From NCBI GenBank assembly GCA_027563935.2, contig CM050449.1, positions 61,632,056 through 61,696,055 on the forward strand: a stretch of DNA of 64,000 bases, written 5' to 3'. The stretch comes from Costus lasius (lineage: Eukaryota > Streptophyta > Magnoliopsida > Zingiberales > Costaceae). The position numbers and the translations under genes are program-made. Shown one piece after another: positions 19,208-30,715 of the stretch. The notes below the pieces were generated by a model. It searched no databases. It was given only the letters and a program-made list of their open reading frames with translations, and was not told the origin of the DNA. Each line of letters begins with the position of its first letter. The first letter of the stretch is position 1.

Positions 19208-22122
19208 CATCAGTAACTATCTTGAGATCCAAACCATAAAATTCTTCAAATAATTGCCACTGCTTTACCATTAAGCTTGCCATCAAGTTTGAAGATTTTC
19301 TACTAAGTGTATCAGCTACCACATTTGCTTTACCAGATTGGTAATGAATTGTACAATCATAATCTTTCAATAATTCTATCCATCTCCTTTGTCTCATATT
19401 CAATTCTTTTTGAGTGAAGATGTATTTTAAGCTTTTATGATCATTGTAGATTTCAAATGTCTGGCCATACAAATAATGTCTCCATATCTTCATGGCAAAA
19501 ATGATAGCAGCTAATTCCAAGCCATGTGTTGGATAGTTTTGCTTATATTCTTTCAATTGCCTAGAAGCATAAGCAATTACATGGCCATTTTACATCAAGA
19601 CATAACCAAGCCCTTTTCTTGAGGCATTAGTGTAAACTACAAATCCATCATTACCCTGAGGAATAGTGAGGATTGGTGCACTAGTTAGTCTTCTTTTTAA
19701 CTCTTGAAAACTTTCTTCACATTTAGCATTCCTAACAAACTTTACATTCTTTTTAATCAATTTAGTGAGAGGGTTTGCAATTTGTGAAAATCCACCTACA
19801 AACCATCTATAGTACCCTGCCATACCTAGGAAACTTCTCATCTCTGCTACATTGGTTGGTCTTTCCCACTTTACAACTGCTTCTAGCTTTTTAGGATCAA
19901 CTGATATCCCTTCTCCTAAAATGACATGACCCAGAAAATTAATTGATTTCAACCAAAACTCACATTTACTCAGTTTGGCAAATAACTTCTTCTCCCCCAA
20001 TATTTCTAACATAAATCTTAAATGCTCTACATGCTCTTGATCACTTTTTGAGTATACCAAGATATCATCAATGAATACAATCACACATTTATCTAAAAGT
20101 GAGTGAAATATCCGATTCATTAGATCCATGAATACGGCAGGAGCATTAGTTAACCCAAAGGGCATAACTAGGAATTCATAATGGCCATAACTTTTGAAAT
20201 ATCCTCATTCCTGATCTTTACTTGGTAATAACCATACCTCAAATAAATTTTTGAAAATACTTGTGCCCCTTGCAACTGGTCAAACAAATCAATTCTAGGT
20301 AACGGATACTTGTTCTTGCTTGTTGCCTGATTCAATTGTTTGTAATCAATACAAAGCATTAAAGTACCATCTTTCTTTTTAACAAACAAAACTGGTGCAC
20401 CCCTAGGTGAGAAACTGGGTCTGATGAACCCTTTATCCAACAACTCTTGTAATTACTTTTTTAATTCTACTAATTCTGTTGGTGCCATCCTATATGGAGT
20501 CTTAGATATGGGCATGGTACTAGGAATGAGAACAATACCAAACTCAACTTCTCTATCAGGAGGTAAACCAGGTAATTCATTGGTAAATACATCTGGAAAT
20601 TCTCTAACAATGGGTATCAACTCTAAATAAAGTGTAGGTTCTTGGCATTCCTTCACATGAGTTAAATAACATTCACACCCATTTTTGATAAGTTTCGAGG
20701 CATGCATAAATGAAAAGAGAGACAGACGAGAATCAAGTTCAACACCCTTGATTTGCAATTGGATCTCATTAGGAAGATTCAAAGTGACTATTTTCCGATA
20801 ACAATCTACGGTAGCATGATATGAAGAAAGCCATTCCATACCAAGGATAATATCATGATCTTGAACATTTAAAGGATCATATTTGTTGGAAGTTCATATT
20901 CCCCAATTGGGATTAAACAGGAAGGATAAACAAGATCTCCAGTCAAAGACACACCAACTGGTGTTGAGACACTCAACAAGTAATCAAGTTTTTTATGTTC
21001 TTTTCCCAAGTGAGATGCAAAATGAGGGGAAACAAATGATAGATTTGAGCCAGGATCAAATAAAACCTTTGCAACTTTATTTGGAAAAGGAATAATACCT
21101 TCAACTACTGACTTTGAAGCCTTAGCATCTGGTTTAGCAATGGCATACACCTTAGCATGGGCTACTGGCTTTGTGGATGGTAAATCTTTCATTCTATTCA
21201 GTGAATAGTCTCTTGCTAGATGTCCATACTTACCACAAGAAAAACAGGCACCAGTAATTCTATAGCATTGTTTAGTCTCATGTTTCCCTCCACAATTAGC
21301 ACAAGAAAGAAGCCTTTGTGGGGGTCCAGTCATGTTCTTTATAGCTGGTCTAAATTTCTTATAACTAGCACCAACTTCATTTACTCTCTTTCTCTTGTTA
21401 TCCATTTCTCTTGCTTTGCCCTTCATGTTTCTCATATCTTGTATCTCTTCGACATCTTTTTCAACAATTGATACTCGATCCACTAAGTCACCATAATTTC
21501 TAAGTTTTAAAGCTGAAATTCTTGTTCTTATACTTAGCCTCAACCCTCTTTCAAATCTTTTTGATTTCTTTATCTCAGTGTCAACCATATGTGGGGCAAA
21601 TCTGGATAACTCTACGAATTTAGCATCATATTGTGCCACATAATAGTTTCCTTGACTTAACTGTAAGAATTCCATTTCCTTTTGATCTCTAATATTTTCT
21701 GGAAAGTACTTTTCATAGAAATTTTCTATAAAATAATTCCAAGTGATGGTTTCCTCCCTTGATTCACCTACTCATTTGACCATTCTCCACCAATGCTCTA
21801 CTTCTCCTTCAAACATAAATGTTGCAAGTAATACCTTTTGACTATATGAGTAGCTAGTAACTTCAAATAATTTCTCCATTTGCATAATCCATTTTTCTGC
21901 CATATTTGGATTTGGATCACCACGAAATGAAGGAGGATTCAACTTCTTAAACTTTTCTAACCTCATATGATCACTATTTTGTTGGCTTAAGGCAATAGAA
22001 TTAGTTTGATTTTCACTTCATGCCATTTGTTGTTGCATCAAACTAGACATTGTCTCCAAAGCTTTTATCACACTTGCCATTTGATTTGGAGACTCGCTAG
22101 GAGATTGGGATGACCTTGTCAT
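19208..22122 (-). pseudogene. Ty3/gypsy (chromovirus-like) gag-pol relic: gag, PR, RT, RNase H
   Basis: Read on the minus strand from ATG at 22122 (MTRSSQSPSESPNQ). Gag includes FRGDPNPNMAEKWI (about 21920); a CCHC knuckle with CFSCGKYGHLARD (about 21230); protease LFDPGSNLSFVSPH (about 21050); RT with [22 protein letters not shown] and [11 protein letters not shown]; RNase H ending [18 protein letters not shown]. Disabling lesions: nonsense TGA in the gag N-terminus (about 22018), frame breaks near 21770 and 20870, TAA near 20454, a small deletion with frameshift near 20190 (expected RT residues before YGHYEF missing), and TAA near 19588. Integrase and chromodomain are absent because the element stops at the junction near 19208. 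RT motifs resemble Tekay/Del chromoviruses; lineage is inferred. Confidence 0.9.
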
Positions 22123-22220
22123 CTTGCTTACCTACCTAGACAATCATCAAATGAAACATTGTTAATCACTAGGTGTCACCATGATCAAATGATAGATCCC
22201 TAAAAATCCAAAAAAAACTT

Positions 22221-22232
22221 GCTCTGATACCA
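22221..22232 (-). other. Primer-binding site of the gypsy relic
   Basis: GCTCTGATACCA on the + strand is the reverse complement of TGGTATCAGAGC, four bases from the LTR border at 22237 and about 100 bp upstream of the gag start. Confidence 0.85.
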
Positions 22233-22236
22233 TAAT

Positions 22237-24801
22237 TGTAACACCCCTAGAGGATGGTAATTTCATTACATAAAAATTTTGACAATATGTGTCCAGGATC
22301 AAAACATGATAACCTGATCAACATAACTTATAAAATTTACTTTCCATCATCTAGGAGGTAACAACAATTCAAATAGTCATTCAAAATTTCTCATTCTATT
22401 AATCAAAATCCTTTTACATCATAAAAACCATACATCCTATTTTAAAACCATAGTATTTATTCAATATAACTCACACTTATATTACAAACATCAAAATGAA
22501 TATCATACATGAGTAATTGAACTTTACATGCTCAATATTTCACATCCATATTATCTCACACACAAGTCATGGATCTTCTCACACTTATCATATAAACATA
22601 CTAACAACTTCATACATTAGTCATTAATTTTTACATGCTCAAAACATAAAACCACAACTCATTATCTTCTTTAAACCGTCCACAAAAACTGGTAGCCCAA
22701 AGCTAACCTGTAAAGAGGTTAGAATGCAAGGATTGAGCAAGAATGCTCAGCAAGTAAATAAGATGCCAAAAAGGAGAAGTATTCATAATAGATCTCCACA
22801 TGGTTCCATAAGTAATATCAAATGGAAACATAATAGTGACATAATAAGCAATAGTGACATGGTAAGCAGCAATAGTGACATGATAAACATAATACCATGG
22901 TAAGCATATCACAAGATAGCAATCCAAAGAGGCATATATTTACATGGTAAGCAGAAAGATCATAAAGATAAATCAACCCAAAGATACATATCATAGACAA
23001 CATAGTGAGCATAGTGGGAAATCACAAATAATATAAATGTTCCACATCTGGAAGCATATTCCACCCTCATCAAGGTGAAACTCAAACACATGCTGGCTGG
23101 AGCTGTCTTGGCTCCCCATATCAGAGATAGTGGGATTCAAGAGGTGGATCCTATGGATTCAAGAGGTGGCCCCCATTATTGCTAATGTGGCCCTTTGTTC
23201 CACAACTATCAATCTCTTCCCATTTCTGGGCTCATAGCATTTTCCCTTTCGGGCTTATAATCAGAGATAGTGGGATTCAAGAGGTGGCTCCCATAGATTC
23301 AAGAGGTGGCCCCCATTATTGCTAATGTGGCACTTTGTTCTATGTAGCACTTTGTTCCACAACTATCAATCTTTTCTCATTTCTGGGCTCATAATGTTAT
23401 TCCTACTAGCATTCATACATTAACAAATGGAAACATACCAAAATGGGTTTATTGATATATGTATCAAACCCTCAAAGATGTGAACCTTAAAGTTCATACA
23501 TGAGATACATGTTTCTGATATACTAATTTCCAAATGGAAGAGACGTAAGTATCAAAAAGCTCCACATAGAAGACCATATATGGAAGATACACATAGGAAT
23601 GGTCATGTAACCCAAAATCAGAAAGTTGGAGCTTGTTTACCATGAGCATTACATTCTTCATAAGATACCATTTGGTATAATATTTGTGTCAAAACAAAGG
23701 TTTTCGAATCTAGTTTTTAGAAAAATAAATTTGACTTAAAATGGAGCTCAATACATGAAATTATGAGCTTTGAAGTAGCAAGAGGTCATAATCAGGACAA
23801 TGATATTTCCATATTTAAAGGGTTAAGTTAAAAAAACCAGTATAATTTCATTTCGGATCAAAATCATGAAAATAAAGGCTTCAGGTGTAGGTTAATCAGT
23901 CTACTTGATATAGAAATGAAAATTTGGTAGCACTACTAACACAAAATCTGGACATATTTTTCACTCACTAGATAAAGGTCCAAAGAGCAAAAGCAGATTT
24001 TCTGGGTCAGATTGGGCTGAGGAAACAATGTCGATAATCTCTTATAAAATACTCAATAGCTGACCCAAAAGAATGTTAATTAATTCTTCTTTACAATGAA
24101 TCTGATTTTATACGATTTGGATCATAGAGTCAAAAGTTATGATCATTTGAAAGCAGAAAGGTAAGATTTATTTTACATACGGATTCATAGTTGTTTAACC
24201 TAGCATTGATCATTCTTCCAAGGGTCCAATTTACCAAAAATCATAGAAATCAGAGGCAACATGAATTCACGAATGAAGAAAAGATGAGTTCTCATGAATT
24301 TGAAGCAATAGGCAAAATATTACCAAAGAAAGAAGAAGAAACTTGCCTAATCACTCTCTATTTGTTCTCCCCCTTCTTTCTCCTCTTCCCCTTCCTTAGA
24401 CTTTCGGTTCTACTAGGTAAGGCACGAGCAAAAGAAAGAGCAATCTCAATTTTCCCCAAATTTATCCCCTCATGCATGAAGGGATGAGGTGGAGGCATAT
24501 GGTAAATTCAAGTACCATAAGATGGCAAGGTGTTATTCCTTTTGCCCTTTGTTTTTAGTTCAATTTTCCCTTATGCCCTTTTGTGTTTTTAGTTCAATTT
24601 TCTCCTAATATCACAAATATATTTCTTCACCTCTTACACTCTACCTTGCTTCACTAATCCTCTTCCATTTTCAACACTTATCACCCAAGTTCCTCCACAA
24701 GGTAGAGCACTAAAACAAGAAGATCATATTACATACCATTAACCACAAAAAAGTACAAATGGCCATTTTTTTTTCTTTTTCCTTTAATTTTGAGGGTATT
24801 A
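22237..24801 (-). repeat. 5' LTR of the minus-strand gypsy relic, ~2.56 kb
   Basis: The + strand begins TGTAACACCCC next to the primer site (reverse complement of an ending GGGGTGTTACA) and the far border is placed at GAGGGTATTATA. That right border is approximate because the terminal CA is not preserved. It is AT-rich, without genes, with an internal 140-bp duplication at 23121. The length suits a Tekay-like LTR. Its partner 3' LTR is missing from the window. Confidence 0.65.
23121..23400. repeat. 140-bp tandem duplication inside the gypsy LTR
   Basis: The phrase TCAGAGATAGTGGGATTCAA starts at 23121 and again at 23261, and the following text (GAGGTGGCCCCCATTATTGC and beyond) is also repeated. 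The second copy carries a short extra duplication around CACTTTGTTC. Confidence 0.8.
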
Positions 24802-26339
24802 TATTAGTACTACTCGAAGTCATTTAAATTGGACTTATTTTAAAAGACTATGGCTCCCACTATTTTAATTGAATTGACAACCCACAAAGTCAATCGAGAA
24901 ATTTATGATTTCCTAGTGAGATGGGATCCTTACTCCACATGAGTCTTCGCGTCCTACGAGGTGGTATGAGATGTACAAAGTGTTCCATGCTTCTTAAGGT
25001 GGGCACGCCGGCGGATTGCTCTAAGCAATTCGCCTTATTGAGATAGTTTAGGCATTCCATGTCCAACGAGGGCTGGATACAACATGAAACCCTAACCTCT
25101 CAACGATGCCTCTAGAGTTTCATCATGTGCCCCGTACATATGGAAATCTAATCAAGTCCATTCCTATCTGTTATGCCTAGGGCCAACGAGTTTCCTTGCG
25201 AAGGCACGTCCAAGGTAAAACTGTACTGGGGAAACCATTGTCACCACACACTTTCTAAAGATAAGTGGGTGTGTCCCACGAGGGTGGGAAACAGTTCACA
25301 ACACCACTGATCGATAGCTTGATGAGGGCTACGTGTTAGAAGGCTACTAGACTTGATATTATGAGTGAGGGTTTTTGAGGTCTCATCAACTCAGTTTTAT
25401 CTTATGCCTAACATTATAGGTATGCAATCCTATAGTGATAACATAACGATAAAACATCACAGGCATCCTTTAGTTTTTTTAAAGAAAGTAATAAAAGGAT
25501 GATGTGATCATAGCCCATTCAAGACATTGAACCAATCCATGCCAAAAAGGGGTTCAATTCTTGACCTTGGATTCAAGCCCCAAAACAAGACTGAACCTAG
25601 CCGACCTCTAGCTTGATCTTCAAGGTTGGCTCCAAGGTCCTCCTCACCATGGTTTAGCTCATAAACCCTAGATGTACCCTTAGGGTAAACCCAAGGAGTA
25701 CCATCATGGGTTCAGCCAATGCCATGGGCTTCCTCCAAGGAAGATGCGCCACCATGCAAGGGGCCAAGATAGCTAGCTCTCAAACCCAAAGGGTTCAGCT
25801 AAGCCAACTTGCGCCACTTAGCATGCAAGCGCCATCAAGGGAGATGCATGCACCAATGCTCCAAGTGATATGCGCCACCCTAATCTTCTTCTTAGTTAAA
25901 AGCAAAAAGAAAAGCGGCACGCATGCCACACAAGAGTACATCACAGGCATGCAAAGGGACTTGACTAATGACCACAACATCATGCACAATCAAGGCACTT
26001 ACTCATGCAATAATACATGCTCATGAAAAATATAAAATCTGAAATTTTACTTTTTTATAAAACAAGTTTCTTTTCCTCATATTCTAATCACAAATCTTTT
26101 GGTTATTTACAATTAATTTTTCATGATGATTTCATAGATCCTATCGGCTGGCAATTTTGTCAGATCAAGAGACCCGGCTAATCCGAAGACACAATGCTCA
26201 TCCTACTTGACAAAACTACGTTTGCCTTTGATCTTAAATCGATCAAGAAAAATAACCCAAAATCCAAACGAGATTCAAAAGATGATAGGAAAAAGAAACT
26301 ATAATTTTTCCTACATAGAAAAATCATGCGCCATGTGAT
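24802..26339 (-). other. Family B copia leader, left part
   Basis: Noncoding. It resembles the leader of family C at 59640-60200 over several hundred bases (shared GTTATGCCTAGGGCCAAC, GAGGGCTGGATACAAC-like and GACTTGATATTA-like phrases) and more weakly the family A leaders. It contains the hairpin TCCCAC-GAGG-GTGGGA at 25274-25289. The last five bases GTGAT (26335-26339) are the target duplication of the element inserted at 26340; the leader resumes at 46176. The gag-pol of this element should have lain to the left and is missing. Confidence 0.65.
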
Positions 26340-27998
26340 TGAAAGTAAACCTAGTGTCTCAAGCAATTTTTTTTTTTTTTTTGCATAGGCGGAAATACTA
26401 GGTTTAAGGATCGCTTGACTTGAATCATAATCAACCATGAAAGGATAAGTTGAAGCATGTGTTACCATTGCCATGGATTTGATTGGCGACTTGGAAGAAG
26501 AAAGGAAAGCGCCTCTCCTCCAAAAGTATCGCACACAAGTTGATGAAGGCTTCTTCTTGATGTTCTTTGTGCTAGCAAAGACACAAGGTTTCCTTGATCG
26601 TGTAGGAGGAAAAATATCTCTTCCTCTTTTGCTGGTCGAAGTCCCTCTCTTGGCGTGAAGCTCTAGAGGATGCGAGAGAGAGGAAGAGAAGGAGGAAGAG
26701 ATCTCTAAACCGATTATTCCAAGAAGGAAAGAATCGGCCACCAAAAATGGTAAGTACCAAATTTGTAACTCCCCTTCTTAACTCTCTTCTTTACTCCCCA
26801 AGCATTTGAAACTCCTCTTTTAAATTGAACCATGCGCTCACCATGTGAAATGGTTCAATGTTATTTGGTTCAATGACCAAACCGAACCAGCCATGGTCTA
26901 GATCCCTTGAACCAAATGGCTCAAGATCTAACCACACATTTCTTGATCATCTTGATCTCTACGATCAAGCATCAATTCTCTCGATCGAAGCTTACCGATC
27001 TCAATCCCTAATCAATCAAACATGATCAGACTAGATCTCACTTCCAATCAGAGTTTAAATTCCTTTATACTGAACCATAACAATTCAGTCCACACGATCT
27101 GACATAAATAAGCCATATCATCAAATTGTGCGACCCTAAGGGTTTCCTTCAATGTCGGTAACGATAACTTTCGTTATCACGAACAGAGAGGGGTATCTAG
27201 CAACACATCACTGTCTCCCGATATGAAGGAAAGAGTCTTCCAAGACTACACCCAAACCATAGCACAAATGTGAATCCAATTCACTTGGTATACATAATCC
27301 CTTTGTCACTGGATGTTCTTATTGGACAAGCGTGTCAAGCCTGTAATTCCAATATGATGAGAATGGTTAGATCAGATGAACATAGTCATCTGGGTATGGC
27401 CATACACTTTCTCAACCATCTCATCCAAGGGGCCCTTTAGAACATTACACTCCAACTAGGAGAGACAATCCTATATCTATCACTAGTGTCCTAACATGAC
27501 TCATGGTCATTATCCAAGATAATCCTTAACCATTATATTTCAAATGATATTAAACTACCTCAAGACAATGTCAATCATCATTCAGAAACATAAGTGATCT
27601 CAAGTCAGAGGGAGTATACCACTTGCTAGTTAATAAGGATTATTCACATTGCGACAAACAATTGAATATCCTAAGTAGGGTCAGTCCAGTACATCTAATG
27701 TACCTATATGTCTAAATCTTTTTCCATGCTCGAAGCAACCTATAAGATCTGAACATATATTAGTCTCAACCATATCAAGGCTGTCTCATGTTCACCAAGA
27801 TATCTCGACTAAGGACATTACTGCATGTCAGCCAAGCTGAACACCATTGAGACATTATTCAGAAGTATACATAACAACAGCAGATACTGTAACAACCTGA
27901 ATAACAACCATTGCCTTTATAAACTTATACATAGTTTATACATGATACTGAAATCATCCCAAGGTTTCAAACATTAGCCTTAAGGGCATACCCCAACA
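26340..27998 (-). repeat. 3' LTR of A4
   Basis: On the + strand it runs TGAAAGTAAACC ... GGCATACCCCAACA. A T16 run at 26367-26382 lies near the element's LTR 3' end; its partner at 44513 has T20. It is followed by ATCTCCCACTTGCAC, the reversed polypurine tract. GTATGGCCATAC is at 27394. The half bearing U3 matches the other family A LTRs, the other ~600 bp do not. Confidence 0.92.
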
Positions 27999-28018
27999 AT
28001 CTCCCACTTGCACTTAAA

Positions 28019-29046
28019 CTAATGGTTGAGAAATCTCAAACCCATATTATTACAGTGCTTTTCATGCTTCTGCTGCGCCAGAGGCTTTGTAAGCGGGTCA
28101 GCTAGATTGTCATCTGTATGAACCTTGCAAATCTTGATCTCTCCTCGATCTATGATCTCCCGGATCAAATGAAACCTTCTCTGTATGTGCTTGGACTTCT
28201 GGTGTGACCGTGGTTCCTTTGCTTGTGCTATTGCTCCAGTGTTATCACAGAAGATAACCAATGGATCTGTACTCGAAGGAACAACACCAAGTTCTTGAAG
28301 GAACTTATGAATCCACACAGCCTCCTTTGATGCTTCTGAGGCTGCAACATACTCGGCTTCTGTTGTGGAATCAGCAACAATTGATTGTTTGAAACTCTTC
28401 CACACCACTGCTCCTCCATTCAAGCTAAAAACATAGCCTGATTGCAATCGGAAATCATCCTGGTCAGATTGGAACGAAGCATCAGTATATCCTTCAATAC
28501 TGAGTTCTTCCTGACCTCCATAAATCAAGAACATATCTTTGGTCCTCCAAAGATATTTGAAAATGTTCTTGACTGCAATCCAGTGTGCCTTTCCTGGATT
28601 ACTTTGGAACCGACTGGTCACGGTTAACCCGTAAGCGACGTCTGGGCGAGTACACAACATCGCATACATGATGGACCCAATAGCCGAAGCATAAGGCGTA
28701 TCGTCCATCTCATCTTTCTCAGACTGTGTTTGAGGACACTGGCTCTTTGAAAGATTCAGACCATGTCTGACTGGAAGATATCCTCTTTTAGAATTTTCTA
28801 AATGTTATCTCTCCAGGACCTTATCGATGTAAGTACTCTGGCACCGCCCGAGAAGCCTATTAGATCTATCTCTGTAGATCTGCACACCTAATACATAGGC
28901 TGCTTCTCCCAAATCTTTCATTTGGAAACATTTTCTTAACCATGCTTTGACTGCATGCAGTTCAGGAATATCATTTCCAATGATCAAGATATCATCGACG
29001 TAGAGGACTAGGAAAGTAATTATGCTCCCACTAAACCTCTTATATA
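28019..29046 (-). pseudogene. A4 gag-pol, C-terminal part (RT end, RNase H)
   Basis: Minus-strand frame ending ...LRFLNH-stop at 28019. It covers YVDD (LYVDDILIIGND), the rest of RT and the whole RNase H region. One nonsense TAA near 28804 replaces the Phe codon of the usual LERFHLENS. The frame is cut at 29046 by the insertion of A5 and continues at 38142 after the ATATA duplication. Confidence 0.92.
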
Positions 29047-30715
29047 TGAAGGGTCCCCACAAGGGGGCGAAACCCTAACTCATAGGCGCATATGGGAATG
29101 AAAGCAGCGGAAAGGGGGTTTCTAGATCTTGCATGCTGTATGATTAACAAAATGACCCAATTGCAAATAGAAAAGGATCATACCATAGCCATTTCTAGAT
29201 GGCGCCTTGGAAGCAAAGATCAAACTTGATCTTCTCCAGAGGTGACGCACACAGTTGATGTCGCTTACTCCCTTTGCGATCCTTGTGCTAGCAAGGCCCA
29301 AAGATGTCCTTGTCGAGTGGAAGGGAAGAGATGTCTTGGCTTGGCGATTCTTTTCTTCCTCCTCGTCGAGCTCTTCACCACCGTATGTTCTCTCGTCAAG
29401 AGCAAGAGACAAGGCGACTAACGAAAAGAGGAAAGGCGTGAACGTGAGAGAGGATCACGTAAGAGAAGTGCTATCTAAAAATAGCATGCCACTTCTCTTC
29501 ATGCGATCATGGGTTTACCCATTCGCAAACTCCACTTCACCCTTGAACCATGCGCTCATTCATGAGCCGGTTCACTTGAATTTGGTTCAATAACCAAATA
29601 AACCAAGCCATAAGTCCAGATCACATTAAAACCCTAAGGTACTTGATCTGACCGTTCATCTCCCGATGCTCCTGATCTCACCGATCCAGCATCCATTCTC
29701 TCAATCGAAGCTTACCGATCTCAAGCCCTAATCAATCAAACATGATCAGACTAGATCTCACTTACAATCAGAGATTAATCCCTTTAAACTGAACCTGAAC
29801 AATTCAGTCCACACGATCTGACTCAAGTAAGCCATATCATCAAATTGTGCGACCCTGAGGGTTTCCTTTAAATGTCGGTAACGATAACTCACGTTATCAC
29901 GATCAGTGAGGGGTATCTAGCAACACATCACTGTCTCCCGATATAAAGAAAAGAGTCTTCCAAGACTACACCCAAAAACAGCACAAGTGTGAACCAACTC
30001 ACAAGGCATGCATAAATCCTTTGCCACTGGATGTTCTTATTGGACAAGCGTGTCAAGCTTGTAACTCCAATATGATGAGCATGATTAGATCAGATGAACA
30101 TAGTCACCTGGGTATGGCCATACACTATTCTCAATCATCTCATCCAGGGGGCCCCTTTAGAAAATCACACTCCAATTAAGGAGATGGCAATCCTTTGTCT
30201 ATCACTAGTGCCCTAACCTGACTCAAGCTCACCATCCAAGATAGCCTATAATCATTATGTTTCAAATGATATTGAACTAACTCAAAATAATGACAATCAT
30301 CATTTAGAAAACACAAGTGATCTCAAGTCAGAGGAAATGTGCCACTTGTCGCAATCAAGGATTATTCACATTGTGACAAACAATTGAATATCCTAGTAGG
30401 GTCTGTCCAGTACATCCAATGTACCCATGAGTCTACCTCTTATTCCATGCTCGAAGCATCCTATAAGATTAGAACACATATTAGTCTCAATCATATCAAG
30501 GCTGTCTCATGTTCACCAAGATATATCGACTAAGGACATTACAGCATGTCAGCCTAGCTGAACAGCTTTGAGACATTATTCAGAAGTACAATTATTGCAG
30601 CAGACAATATAACAACCTGAATAACAACCATGCCTTTATAAACATAAGAGTTTATTACATGATACTGATACAATCCCAAGGCCTCAAACATTAGCCTTAA
30701 GGGCATACCCCAACA
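29047..30715 (-). repeat. 3' LTR of A5, 1669 bp
   Basis: + strand TGAAGGGTCCCCACAAGG ... GGCATACCCCAACA, followed by the reversed polypurine tract. It is nearly identical to 36467-38136. GTATGGCCATAC is at 30112. The extended gag-pol frame runs 19 bases into this LTR. Confidence 0.95.

Noticed and set aside
22703..22927. Frame rich in Tyr/His/Thr
   Set aside because: Produced by the short repeats CATAATAGTGACAT in the gypsy LTR, not by a gene.
24191..24487. 98-residue + strand frame with hydrophobic centre
   Set aside because: It lies inside the gypsy LTR, has no start context or homology that I recognise, and is AT-biased like its surroundings.
26178..26744. 188-residue minus-strand frame and its counterpart at 44532
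   Set aside because: It crosses the A4 insertion border, so it cannot be an ancestral gene; low-complexity Ser/Lys content.
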